From the NCBI GenBank assembly GCA_023935145.1, contig CM043699.1, positions 147,116,536 through 147,180,535 on the forward strand: 64,000 nt of DNA, read 5' to 3'. This document shows positions 33,420-45,126 of this stretch, piece after piece. The stretch's first letter is position 1. Each line of letters begins with the position of its first letter. The notes beneath the pieces were generated by a model. The model did no database searches and had not been told where the DNA came from. It saw only the letters and a list, made by a program, of their open reading frames with translations. A program made the position numbers and the translations under genes. Origin of the DNA: Bretschneidera sinensis (lineage: Eukaryota > Streptophyta > Magnoliopsida > Brassicales > Akaniaceae).

Positions 33420-34880
33420 TCTAGACAATAGTACTACAATAATAGAAAATTTCCGAAAGAATCATCTATAATAACCAGCTAACCCCAAGAAGATTCTATT
33501 CTCATTTACATTAGTTGGTCTCTCCCAACTCAACATTGCCTCTACCATTTGTGGATCAACTGTTATGCCATCTCCAGATATTACATGCCCTAAGAAAGTT
33601 ATTTTATTCAGCCAAAATTCACATTTAGGAAATTATAGCATACAATCTTTCTCTCCTCAGAATCTCTAACACACTCTCTAATGTTTCATCTGTTCTTCCT
33701 CATTGTTAGAATATACTAAAATGTTATGAATAATTATAACCACAAGATTATCAAGAAACGGTTCAAACATTTTATTCATCAAGTCCATGTATGTTTCTGG
33801 AACATTAGTCAATCCAAATGACATCACAAGAAACTTATGACCATTATGTGTCCTAAAAGCGGTCTTAGGCACGTCTCCCTCCTTTATCCTTAACTGGTGA
33901 TAACCTAATCTCAGGTTTATCTTAGAAAACACTCTCACTACTTGCAATTGCTAAAATGATTCATTTATCATGGGTAAAAGATATTTGTTCTTATTCAACT
34001 ATTTGTAGTCTATACACACTCTTATCGTTTCATATTTCTTCTTCACGAACAACACAGGGGCTCCCCAAATACATTAGGTCCGATAAATTGTTTATCTAAA
34101 AATTCTTAAAATGGTACATTCAACTCTCTCAATTCAGATGGTGTCATTCTATAGAGTGCTATATATATGTGTGTTGAACTCAAAATCACATCTGTAGGAA
34201 AGAAACTAAATCTCCTTACTGGGATAAAATCTGGGCAGCTCTTCAAGAATTACATTAGAATAATCTTTCACGACTAAGATTTATTCTAACTTCCTATTTT
34301 CCTTTTTATAATCCATTATGTATGCCAAATATTCCTCACAACCCTTCTTTAACCATCTTCTAGTGGTCAGAGCAAAATAAGATAGTTCAAGAGTATCTTA
34401 TGTTCTCCCTGAAAGTTAAACTCCTCATGTCCATATCTTGAACACTACCTTCTTTTAACAACAATCAACCCAAGTGTAACATGTCGACAACTAATTCATT
34501 CTCAAAATTAAATGAAATTATATCATATTCAAATGTAATAAATCAACTTCATATGAATACTGGATGCAAAAGAATGGGTTGCACCAGGATCAACCAACAT
34601 TGATATGTCCACCTTTTCTATATACAAAGCACTTCAAATTTTTGACAATTATGGGATAAATATCTTATTTGAACACATCTATAACAACTTCTGTCTCTCG
34701 ATCATACATCAGATTTACCACTTCCCCTTGGTGGCATACTTACTTCCTCTACCATGACTCCTAGTTCTCATAACCTGTCTCCCAAATCTAAGGGTCCCAC
34801 CAATAGTATTCTGAGCTACAGAAGTAACAGATCTTGCTTGTCTCTGACTCTATACTTTAGTTCCCTGTGACAAGGAACGC
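33420..34880 (-). pseudogene. Element 3 protease and reverse transcriptase, degenerate
   Basis: Protease trace: DPGATHSFASS near 34560-34605. RT open piece 33947-33678 has [37 protein letters not shown] and [13 protein letters not shown]. The catalytic box reads [10 protein letters not shown] instead of the usual F-x-DD-x-LVYS, so both Asp residues are lost. Downstream: [15 protein letters not shown] and [12 protein letters not shown]. Many stops; not functional. Confidence 0.82.
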
Positions 34881-34908
34881 CTCCTCTAGGTGGTCTCTTG
34901 ATAAGTGC

Positions 34909-36113
34909 TTAAATATTCATATTTAATCCCTTTAATTTACATTTGTTAAGCTTTTTGATTACGTATTTTATTCTATTTTACTTTAATATTGTGTTTTCTA
35001 TGTTTTTATAGGTATTTGGAGAAAAGGTGGCATTTTGGAACTCAAAGGAAGAAATCTGGAATACTTGGAAGCAGCCAAGTGCGATCGAGTACAGAAGCAT
35101 GCGATCGAGCGCATAAGCATGCGATCGAGCGCACACGTGCAGTAAAACGGCAGTCCCTATTTTGGAAAGTAGGGTTAGGGTCTTGTTTTGGAAATTAGGG
35201 TTTCAAGGTGTCCTTAGAACCTTATAAATAGGCCTGTAAAACACAGAAACAGGATCCTCCTTTTGGAGGAGGCCAGAGGAGATTGTGCAGACAAATTGAT
35301 GACTCTTCTCCATCATATTCCTGGGTTTCTTATTTCCTTTATTTTTAGATGTTTAACATCACAACTATGTGTAACTAATTTTCTAGTAAGGGCTTGGTTG
35401 AAGCCCTAATTATGTTTACTCAATAATTCAGTATTGGTGCCTTTGCGATATTTATATTGTGATGCTTAAATTGATTAATACCTGCTTTTATTTAAATTCC
35501 TCATATGTGTTTGTCTGATCAACGTATGCATGTGATATAGATTAGTTAGTTGAATCAATTTGGATGACCGAGTCCTGGGTTTAACAATAGTAACAAAAGA
35601 AATCCACATCGGGTTCTTGGGTTAATCAACATGGGAAACCAGAAGTATACACCATGCCCTAGGTCTCGTGTGGTTGTCGATTTCCATAGATCCTATGCTC
35701 TCTTAAGGAACAACTCAGTATACACCATGCTGAATCTCTTAAGAAAGAAAAGAGTTAGAGTATACACCATGTCTAACTCGTTGCTTAGGGAAATCAATAA
35801 CTTAAAGAGCGGACCAAGCCCTTAGGTTGACAAACATTAGGTATTCATGACATATTTAAAGCATTGGCATATTGTTTTGTTGTGGTAGCATGATTAGTGA
35901 TGGATATCAAGTCCTTATGCCTTTATCATTATTAATTCAAACTCAATACTTATTTCTCTTTTTATATTGCGAATTTAATTCTAAATCAAGATTTACCAAT
36001 CCCTGTGGAGATGATCTCGCATTTTGCACACTATACTACTGTTGACCTTGTGCACTTGCAAGTAAAACTATTCGATTATTTGCTTAATAATTTAGGTAGA
36101 TAATTGCACAACA
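34909..36113 (+). repeat. Element 4 5' LTR
   Basis: 1205 bp. Motif array gcgatcgag at 35081, 35101 and 35121 (exact 20 bp period), TATA box ttataaata at 35221-35230, then three copies of gtatacaccatg (35645, 35718, 35760) in the transcribed part. Confidence 0.9.
35081..35136 (+). promoter_or_regulatory. Three 20 bp GCGATCGAG repeats upstream of LTR TATA
   Basis: Starts at 35081, 35101 and 35121, each opening gcgatcgag and closing with gcat or gtgc. About 85 bp upstream of the TATA box. Variants of the same array are present in every LTR of this family in the window. Enhancer role is inferred from position. Confidence 0.5.
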
Positions 36114-36119
36114 AGTTTT

Positions 36120-36136
36120 TGGCGCCAGTTCAGAGG
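36120..36136 (+). other. Primer binding site of element 4, diverged
   Basis: tggcgccagttcagagg, six bases inside the 5' LTR. The first seven bases match the Athila PBS; the rest has diverged relative to elements 1 and 2. Confidence 0.6.
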
Positions 36137-36439
36137 ATTGCACTAAATTTATGTTTAGAATTATTTTTCGCTCAGTTTTGTTATTTTGTTCTGTTTTATT
36201 TTGTTTTATCAAAAAATTAATTTTTCTTTCTTTTTGTTTTCTGTTTCAGGTCTGCAGCAGTGCTGTTTCTGGCATTGCGATCAAGCACAAGCTTAAGTAC
36301 GATCGAGCACAAGTGCGAACGAGTGTAGATCTTCATGCAATCAAGCGCAAATAGTCCAGAGACTACCCGAGCAGCAGTACTGAAGTATTTCAGCTGATTC
36401 ATGTAAGGGCTTCGATCCAGGAACCTAACCTTCTTTCAA

Positions 36440-37700
36440 CTCGATACAGAGCTTGAACAGACCATTCGACAAGGGCTTAGAGACAACGTTGAGGAGAAAG
36501 AAGAAGAATTTGAGGGAGATACACAAATGGCATAACAGTTTGACAACCAACCGCCACTAGAGCGAAGACCCATGAAGCAATCCTTCATCCCACAGAACCT
36601 CAACCAACCTTCATGCATTGCATATCAACCTGAGGTAGAGGGCAATTATTACATATCCTCGCAGATACTCAATGCTTTAACTCACTTCAGGGGGATACCT
36701 GCTGAGGACTCACGCTTACATCTGCGGGAATTCTTTGATCTCTGCAAGTTCCAGCACATCCAGGGCCTAAATCAAGAGGGAATCAGGTTAATTCTTTTCC
36801 CTTTTACATTAAAAGATAAAGCTAAATTGCGGTATAATTCATTGCCTGTAGTATCCATCCATACTTGGGAAGAGCTATCCAGTAAGTTTCTAAGAAAATT
36901 TTTCCCAGCACAAAAGACAAGGCAGATGAGGAAGGAGGTTTAATCTTTCCAACAGAGGGATGGAGACCTTTTCTTTGAAGCATGGAGACACTTCAATGAG
37001 CTGCTTCTCAAGTTTCCACATCATAATCTACTTCAGGATGAGCTGGTACAAGCTTTCTATGAAGGTCTGAGTGACATAAATCAAGGTATTGTGGATTTAG
37101 GTTGTGGAGGTGTGCTGATAGAGAAGAGCCATGAAGAAACCATGGAGCTTTTTGAGACCTTAAATGAGCACACCCAGCAATTCTCTTCTAGAGGGAGACC
37201 AGGAGTAAAAAGCAAAGGCATATATGAAGTGAACTTAAATGGTGGATCTTCAAATCAGATGGTTGCGGTGGAGAGAAAACTAGATATGATTGTAAAAGCC
37301 ATGACTACTCAGAACATCTCACCTTGATCACAATCTACACAACTCTAGGTATGTGCTATATGTTCTCATTTTGATCACACTACTGAAACTTGCCCTTTGT
37401 ATTCATTTGCAGATCCAGAGCAAGCACACTATGTGGGACCAAGCAACTTTGCTTCCAAGAACAATGCATATGCAAATACCTACAATCCTGAATGGCAAAA
37501 CCACCCCAACTTCTCATGGAGCAATGATCAAAATGCCTTAAACTTTGAAGAGCAATAAAGAAACTCCCAACAAGCAGCCCAATCAGTTCCGGAATCAAAG
37601 CATAGTAACCTAGAGAGCATTGTGAGGTAATTGGCAACTCAGCAAGAACAACTGATGACTTCACAAGAACAGTTCATGGCATAGGAAATACAATTTCAGA
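36440..37700 (+). pseudogene. Element 4 gag with CCHC knuckle, several stops
   Basis: Collinear with element 2 Gag: IPQNLNQPSCIAYQPEVEG, ILNALTHFRGIPAEDSRLHL, REFFDLCKFQHIQGLNQEG, FPFTLKDKAKLRYNSLP, a stop at 36943, then FQQRDGDLFFEAWRHFNELL, AFYEGLSDINQGIVDLGCGG and MELFETLNEHTQQF. The knuckle CAICSHFDHTTETC (37352-37393) is intact. Further stops (37327, about 37558, 37630, 37684) follow, in AWxN-type linker and Gln-rich coiled-coil sequence. The start region has a stop two codons after MA (36528-36535). Confidence 0.85.
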
Positions 37701-37839
37701 CTGAGCAAAGACAAATCAATGCCAAGCATGAGCAAGCTATTCAAAGATTAGAAGTACAAGTGGGCCAAATAACTAAAGAGTTTAGTGAAAATAAGCTGGG
37801 TGAACTTCTAGCCCAAACAATACCTAATCCAAGAGGACA

Positions 37840-38670
37840 TCAGTAACTAAATGCAGTGACAACTCTAAAAAATGGTAAGATCATAGGAGCTGATGAGCCT
37901 GCACAAGCATCCACATCCAAGGTAAGTGAGATGGAGAAGGTGAATGCACCACCCTTCCCTCAAAGGTTAGTAAAACCAAAGAAAGAAACAAAATTTCTTG
38001 ATATTTTTGAAATTTTTAGAAAAGTAGAGATCAACATTCCTTTATTAAATGCAATTCAACAAATTCCTGCATATGCTAAATTTTTGAAAGATTGTTACAC
38101 TAATAAAAAGAAGTTTCAGGAACATGAAATATTGGCTTTAACTGAAGAGGTAAGTGCGGTATTGTTAAGGAAACTACCACCCAAGCTAAAAGATCCAGGT
38201 AGTTTTACAATTCCTTACAGGATAGGTGACTAGATTTTTGAGCATGTATTATTGGATCTAGGGGCTGGTGTCAACTTGTTTCCATACACTGTATTTGAGA
38301 CACTAGGATTGGGGGAACTTCAACCAACTTCCATCACCTTGCAATTGACAGACATAAGCATCAAAAGACCAAGAGGTATTCTTGAAGATGTCTCAGTAAA
38401 GGTAGGTCCATTTATTTTACCTACTGATTTTATTGTATTAGATATGGAAGAATCTCCTATGCCATTGCCTTTGCCCATCATCTTAGAAAGACCCTTTATG
38501 AGAACTGCTGATACAAAAATTTGTCTGAAAAGGGGTATTGTAAGTATGAAGGTAAATGGTGAGAAGGTTGAATTCAAAATATTTGATGCATTAAAATTAC
38601 CCCAAGCTAAAATGAAATGTTTTAATGTATGCATGACATATAGTGTTGTTGAGGAAGTTTTTCAGGTCCA
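37840..38670 (+). pseudogene. Element 4 protease region, one stop, ends at a deletion
   Basis: Blocks: VTTLKNGKIIGADEP, INIPLLNAIQQIPAYAKFLK, LPPKLKDPGSFTIPYRIGD, a stop at 38234, then LLDLGAGVNLFPYTVFETLG, LQLTDISIKRPRGILEDV, TDFIVLDMEESP and ILERPFMRTADTKICL. The active-site motif is DLGAG instead of DLGAS. The coding match to element 2 ends after VVEEVF (about 38665), where noncoding 3' sequence begins. Confidence 0.85.
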
Positions 38671-38689
38671 CCACCTTAATCTTGGAGTC

Positions 38690-39881
38690 CACAACATATC
38701 TTTTTATTTTTATATTTCTCATTACTGTTTATTTTTAGTATTTTTTGTTTTCCGGTATTACTTTAGTTTTTGTTTTTCAGGGACAATGTGTGCATCAGTT
38801 CAAGTTTGGGGGTGTGCTATGAGACATGCCAATCTAGCTAGTTCTCCATCTCCTAGGTTAGCTCTTTCCATGTTATTCACACATTGAGGACAATGTGTAA
38901 TTTAAGTTTGAGGGTATGGGAGACACATTCACACACACCTTGTCCCATTTTTTTCTATTTATTTAGTATTGTTTAAAAGAAAAGATAGATGCATGTTCAT
39001 ATTGTTTGGAAATTTTGGTTGATCTAAACGAATACTGTGATATGATTTCATTAGTGAGCTTAAAATTTTGAATACATAATTTGATAAAAGCATTTTAAAA
39101 GTTTAATTACTTATTTTAAGGCATTCAAGAATTCACAAATTTGATCTAATCTGACACGAGCACATTAGCACATAACTGTGTGGGGTATGACATGTAATTT
39201 TGATATGTATATTTTCATGACCTAACTGTAATCGGATGACTTGTTAGAAGAACACTTTGGCATAGAAAAATAGAAAATAAAATTATTGCACAAAAAGAGA
39301 AAATAAAATGCTCATAATGATCATTAAATAAACTTTCCACTGAGTAACTGGACCTCTTGCCTCAGTAAGCAGTGAGTGTTCACATCTCCTTAGGGGTGTC
39401 TTTACACCTAACACCCTAAAACCATCTGGTTTGGGAGTTATTGGCTAAACACTCATTACATGAATCAATTAGAAAGCTTAATGGAACTCAACATGGCAAA
39501 AATCTTATAATAAAAGAAAATAAATAAATAAAAAATATGTCATTATTGTTCATTCTAATAGGAAATTCGATGAACGTTGAGACACCAAAACACTACACAT
39601 TGGAGTTATTTGGAAGCTTCATATTTTATGTGCTAATTCACCACACACTAAGTCAGACTTGTGATGCCTTAACCAGCCTTGTGTAAGTGGTTAGATTTTA
39701 AAACTCTTTTTCATTGCGAAGATGTGTTTATATTTTAAACTCACTCATGAATAAATATCATGGTTTTGTGTGCGACCCAAATTTTTGGATATCATGAATA
39801 ATGAATTTATTTTTGTTATTGTTTTCAATTAGTTTTTCATTTTGTATTGCTAAGGGACTAGCAATATGTAAGTTTGGGGTG
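38690..39881 (+). other. Element 4 3' noncoding region and polypurine tract
   Basis: No coding supported, although one frame stays open to 38887 as a hydrophobic run. Homologous in inverted orientation to 20538-21780 of element 2. Ends with the purine tract agtttggggtg (39871-39881) next to the 3' LTR. Confidence 0.65.
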
Positions 39882-41075
39882 TGATAAGTTCTTAAATATT
39901 CATATTTAAGCCCCTTAATTTACACTTGTTAAGCTCTTTGATTATGTATTATTCTATTTTACTTCATTTTTGTGTTTTTTATGTTTTTATAGGTACTTGG
40001 AGAAAAAGTGGTATTTTGGAACTCAAAGGGAGAAATCTGGAAGACTTGAAAGCAGCCAAGTGTGATCGAGCACAGAAGAGTGTGATCGAGCGCACAAGTG
40101 CACAAGCATGCGATCGAGCGCACACGTGTAGTAAAACAGCAGTCCCTATTTTGGAAAGTAGGGTTAGGGTCTTGTTTTGAAAATTAGGGTTTTGAGGTGT
40201 CCTTAGAACCTTATAAATAGGCCAGTAAAACACAAAAACAGGATCCTCCTTTTGGAGAAGGCCAGAGGAGATTGTGAAGATGAATTGACAACTCTTCTCC
40301 ATCATATTCTCGGGTTTCTTCTTTCATTTATTTTTAAATGTTTAACATCACAACTATGTGTAACTAATTTTCTAGTAAGGGCTTGGTTGAAGCCCTAATT
40401 ATGTTTACTCAATAATTCAGTATTAGCGCCTTTGCGTTATTTATATTGTGATGCTTAAATTGATTAATGCCTGTTTTTATTTAAATTCTTCATATGTGTT
40501 TGTCTGATCAATTAGTTAGTTGAATCAATTTGGATGACCGAGTCTTGGGTTTAACAATAGTAACAAAAGAAATCCACACCAGGTTCTTAGGTTAATCAAC
40601 ATGAAAAACTAGGAGTATACACCATGCCTTAGGTCTCGTGTGGTTGTCGATTTCCATAGATGCTATGCTCTCTTAAGGAACAACTCAGTATACATCATGC
40701 TGAATCTCTTAAGAAAGACAAGAGTTAGAGTATACACCATGCCTAACTCGTTGCTTAGGGAAATCGGTAGCTTAACCAAGCCCTTAGGTTGACAAACATT
40801 AGGTATTCATGACATATTTAAAGCCTTGGCATATTGTTTTGTTGTGGTAGGATGATTAGTGGTGGATATCAAGTCCATAAGCCTTTATCATTATTAATTC
40901 AAACTCAATACTTATTTCTCTTTTTATATTACGAATTTAATTCTAAATCAAGATTTACCAATACCTGTGGAGATGATCTCGCATTTTGCACACTATACTA
41001 CTGTTGACCTTGTGCACTTGCAAGTAAAACTGTTCGATTATTTGCTTAATAATTTAGGTAGATAATTGCACAACA
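39882..41075 (+). repeat. Element 4 3' LTR
   Basis: 1194 bp, clearly the partner of 34909-36113. Motif array at 40061, 40081 and about 40109; TATA box at 40211-40220. A short deletion around 40510 relative to the 5' LTR. Confidence 0.9.
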
Positions 41076-41099
41076 TCTCCCACCCTGCACACTCATACT

Positions 41100-41830
41100 G
41101 ATACCACCTCTAGATTCCTCAAATCTAGACTTCTTTCGTCAATTCCTCCTTCCTCTAAATTCCATCACATCCTTCTTAATCTGAAGTGCTATATCCACCA
41201 ATCTGACATAATTCATATGCCTTATGTAAGATAGTTTTGATCAAATCTTAAAACATAGTTCATCTTTGAACTTCTTACACTTCTTCTCCTCTAGGTCTAC
41301 CATTTCCAGTACAACCATTGACAAGACCACAAATTTGCTATCATACTGAGCCACAATCAACCCATTTGCCTCAAATAAATAAAATCTCTATCTTGTTGGG
41401 CTTTAAAGGTATAAGGAAAGTATTTATCAAGAAAACCTCCTTAAACCTATTCCAGATTAAGGGTCTATAAATATCTGTACTTACCATATGAAGAATATCC
41501 TCCCACCATTCTAGGGCCTCTCTCTCTAACTTGAAAGTGGAAAAGGCGACCCTCTGCCTGTCAATCACTAGTAAAATATCAAATAATCTCACTACATGTT
41601 TTACCCAAAACTCAGACTTAAAAGGATTCATAGATCCTTTAAACAACAAGGCATTCGATGTAATATATCTAACAAAACAATCTCTCTGCATCTCGTGCAT
41701 AAATTTACTTTTCCACTTTTGAGCATTTACCATTACTAGATTTACAACAACCTCAGGCACTACCCTAGCCTGTTCATCAAGTTTATGCTATAAGCTATCA
41801 ACATTATCATCTGTTACATTCATTTTCTTA
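41100..41830 (-). pseudogene. Element 3 gag, fragmentary
   Basis: The open piece 41760-41371 reads FRYITSNALLFKGS-like sequence, then EFWVKHVVRLFDIL, RVAFSTFKLEREALEWWED and WNRFKEVFLINTF, the pattern of the retrotransposon Gag domain (A-x-WW ... W-x-x-F). Stops interrupt either side. Element 4 inserted into the Gly/Arg-rich C-terminal part. Confidence 0.75.
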
Positions 41831-41951
41831 AGAGCATGTGTAAGAGCTTGTCTTAGCTTATCTTTGTTATCCTTAAACTATTAAAATATAATTTATTTTA
41901 ATCTTCTACTTTCTTACTTTTTATGCAGTCTACATAATCATAAAACCTAAT

Positions 41952-41963
41952 GCTCTGATACCA
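41952..41963 (-). other. Primer binding site of element 3 (initiator tRNA-Met)
   Basis: Minus strand TGGTATCAGAGC, complementary to the 3' end of plant initiator tRNA-Met, four bases inside the LTR end. Confidence 0.88.
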
Positions 41964-41967
41964 AAAT

Positions 41968-43990
41968 TGTAACGACCCATCTCGGGTTGGCCACCCTCGA
42001 AACGGTGTCATCACATTTTGAAAATCCCAGCATGACACATATATGCAACAATAAAAATAACACCAATGGAAATTTTTACATCAATCCTCAACCCTTGACA
42101 GGGGAGATACATCATTTTGATCTTGACTTAAACATTATATACAACGTGAAATGTATGAATATTTATAAATAAATTTTTATTTTATTTTCTCATTAGTCTG
42201 AGGATGTGGACACATACATGGCTTACAGATAATGATTTCTTCTGAACCTCAACTCACCAAACTATTTGTCATGCCTGCTACATGAAATTATTGTACAATA
42301 AGGGGTGAGCTTCACAAGCTCAGTGAATTAAATTTACTAGAAGTACTGAATTTGTTTAAATGGTCTTTCAATATTAAATCAATTTATATCTCACATAACT
42401 TGATAATAACATTCTACTATCACTACACATATCATAAGTCTCATTCTCTATCAATCTCTTCTTCTTATATACTGGTTCACCTTAAGACCATCAATTATCT
42501 CATAATTACCTCGTAATGAGGTTCACAAGATAAAGTCTACTATTTAGATGGTTCTTATCATATCATACTTCTATGTTTCTTTATCACCATAATTGTCTTT
42601 CTGTGAGACTCATTCATCTATAAATAAATTTATAATAACAAACAACACTTCAACATTTCAGTAATACAATCAATATTTAAAACAGGTGCAATGCATGGAT
42701 TATTATTAGGGAACGTCTTCCCACATGTCGACATGTTTTTATCTTAGACTGGCCCCCTCCCGGTTCTTTTATTTTCAGCATATACCAGCTGTCATGGTAT
42801 TTATTTCCAGCATATACCGTCTGTCATGGTTTTCCTTTATTTCTAACATATACCGACTGTCACAGTTTTTCAATTAAACCGGTCCCCTCCTGGTTTTTTT
42901 ATTTTATGCATATGCATAGGAACAATGATATAAAATATGCATATGAATAATAACATAAAAACAAACATGAATTCAAATATTTAAATTGGATATCCTGATT
43001 ATTCTCAAATTATTATTGAAAGAAATTCCACTAAATTTATGTCCTCATAAATCACATCAAATTATCCATCATAGCTTGTCAAGATCCACTAAATTTCATC
43101 TCCTCATAATTCGTATCAAAACCTCAACCATAGCTCATCATGAATTTCATTTATTGCTTTTATTATTAAATCAACTTATTATTCCAAAAATATTATTTCT
43201 CACTTGATAATTTTCTACATGTCCAAAATTCCTATCATACCGATCAATCAATTTTTCATCTACCACCAAAGTATAAGCTAATAATTTATTTTAATATTAT
43301 CACTAGATATTTTATTTTTATCTAGATTACTTAAAGTAAATCTAACTCACCACGTATCACTTAGAGCTACCCGTGGATCACCTCTTTGTCTTTTCCGTTC
43401 CTCTTAACAATTTCTTCTGGTTGCTGATCGTCAACACCTGATATAATAGTTATATTAAATTTATAATTTATTCTTCAATTCTTCCTAATTTACACCCTTT
43501 GAAAATTTCTGCTTTGAATTCCGGGAAATTTCATGTATGCTAAATTTCAAAAATAAACTTCACATTATTACCTTCTGTTTTTCTTAGCACTTCTCGTGAT
43601 TCTCTATAAAATTCTTCCGTAAACCCCTTCAAAATTTCTCTTTCAGTCCCCAAGTGTTTAGAGAAAATGAGTAGTTTGAATTGTAAAATGAAGAAACCAA
43701 ACAGGATTTGGAAATGAATAAATAAAAGAAAATTTAAACTATTTATATAAAAAAAATACAAACACAGTCCTCCCCCACCCCACCCCCCCAACTCTCAAGC
43801 TGCCACGCAAAGGCTACATGTACAACATGCAAACTCCCTTCTACCCACCTGCTGCCACGTTTTTTTTGTGTTTTTTTAAGAATTGTTTTATTCAAATAAT
43901 AATAAACCTTTCACATATATTTTATTTTAATTCCATGTCATATTTATTAAATTACTTTTTTACCCTTACTTTACGAATACGGATATTACA
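41968..43990 (-). repeat. Element 3 5' LTR (complete)
   Basis: 2023 bp, from tgtaacgaccc to ggatattaca. Contains three tandem copies of a segment ending catataccNNctgtca (42770-42870), where the other LTR has one copy. Confidence 0.85.
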
Positions 43991-44292
43991 GTAGCATAGA
44001 GCTATTAAGCCTCCTTGAAGCTCACATTTACTTTCCGATGAGGTAGCGCCAAGCTATTAGGCCTCCTCGAAGTCCACATTCCAAGGAGGTAGCATCGAGC
44101 TATCAAACCTCATTGGAGCTCACATATCTCTTATAAAGAGGTAGTGCCAAGCTTATAGACCTCCTCGGAGTCCACATTCCAAGGAGGTAGCTCTGAGCTA
44201 TCAGGCCTCCATGGAGCTCACACATTCCTCTCTCGATGAGGTAGTGCCGAGCCATTAATCCTCCTCGAGCACAAGACATTTAAAAGATAGCC
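43991..44292. repeat. Short higher-order tandem repeat (gaggtagcnccgagctat)
   Basis: Five or six units of about 46-60 bp beginning gaggtag and ending in 'agtccacattccaag' or 'agctcacat...' in alternation, so the real period is a dimer of about 105-110 bp. Confidence 0.75.
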
Positions 44293-44995
44293 CCGAGCTA
44301 TCCTGTAGTTTGCTCGAACAAGTTTGAGCCTCTATTCTCTACCTTCTCCGTACCCTGGTACCTAAACAAAGTCAGGCCTGATCCAAACTACACAAAAATG
44401 AATCATACTCCAAACAATCTACTTCTTCGACCGCATAACTGCACCTAAGGAAATACGGGGCATCTAATGTAGGAGAAAATTTCCTATCCAATAATATCGT
44501 GACACATAGCAACCTCCAAAAGTAAAAAAGTAATTTTACAACTCGGACATATCAACCAATCAAATGGCTACACCTAGCAAATGACATAATGGTAAATTCA
44601 CACCAAAGTCCAAACACTACTGCGACACCCCAGCTTATGGATAAAATATTATTTAAGCAATTCAGCCTATGGATAATCCAAGCTTATCAATATCCCAGCC
44701 TATGAGAATCCCTATGAGAATCCCAATCCTATCACAATACTTAGTGATCAATCACTCTCTTAACCAGACTCTGCTTCGAAACACTATAAAAAGGACTCTC
44801 ACCATTAAAAGATACATTCAATTATTACTCACACCTCCATAATATTTTCAGCTTTCCTTTCACTTAAAAGTCTTATACTAACTTAGGCATCGGAAAGTCC
44901 CCTGACACCAACGATTTTTAGCTTTTCTCTTGTTTTGTGTGCGCAGGTACCGCATTCCGGTTTTTTGTCTACTTGGTAGATTTTCGACATCAACA
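43991..44995 (+). repeat. Partial LTR of another Ty3/gypsy family
   Basis: Begins at the right edge of element 3 inside a 'gaggtagc' repeat. A TATA box (ctataaaaagg) lies near 44783, followed by actcacacctcc and the phrase ttaggcatcggaaagtcc and ending ...gacatcaaca, all familiar from plant Tat/Ogre-like LTR ends. The 5' part is missing. No internal domain is attached, so it may be a solo LTR cut by element 3. Confidence 0.6.
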
Positions 44996-45126
44996 TGGAG
45001 AATAAATGATACATGATAATGGTCAGGGAAAATGCCATTGTGACAAGAGGGAAAAGTTACTTTAGCTGTGTTACACACCCACTTCTTTCATTAACGTGAT
45101 TTTTGTGCTAAAAAATGACCAACTGA

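Larger units (their letters stand above)
34909..41075 (+). mobile_element. Element 4: gag-protease-only element nested in element 3
   Basis: 6167 bp, TG...CA ends, flanks tctct (34904-34908) and tctcc (41076-41080), a 5 bp target duplication with one mismatch. Same family as element 2 in opposite orientation. Internal region 36114-39881 has a leader, gag, protease and a 1.2 kb noncoding 3' region; RT, RNase H, integrase and ORF3 are absent. Resembles the described TR-GAG class of non-autonomous plant elements, with protease in addition. Confidence 0.9.
30125..43990 (-). mobile_element. Element 3: decayed Tekay/Del-type Ty3/gypsy retrotransposon
   Basis: Minus-strand order: 5' LTR 41968-43990, initiator-Met PBS, gag, (element 4 inserted here), protease, RT, RNase H, integrase, chromodomain-like tail, PPT, 3' LTR truncated at 30125. 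Phrases such as GTQLQF, SIGMTPFEALYGRKCRTPVC and WEEVGERK are characteristic of the Tekay/Del chromovirus group. Heavily mutated, with many stops. The target duplication cannot be checked because the left end is missing. Confidence 0.85.

Noticed and set aside
35081..35136. Regularly spaced short repeats resembling a CRISPR array
   Set aside because: Unit of 20 bp with no true spacers, inside a plant LTR.
38634..38887. Open frame continuing from element 4 protease with hydrophobic Phe/Tyr runs
   Set aside because: Homologous DNA in element 2 is noncoding 3' region; looks like readthrough over AT-rich sequence, not an envelope-like protein.
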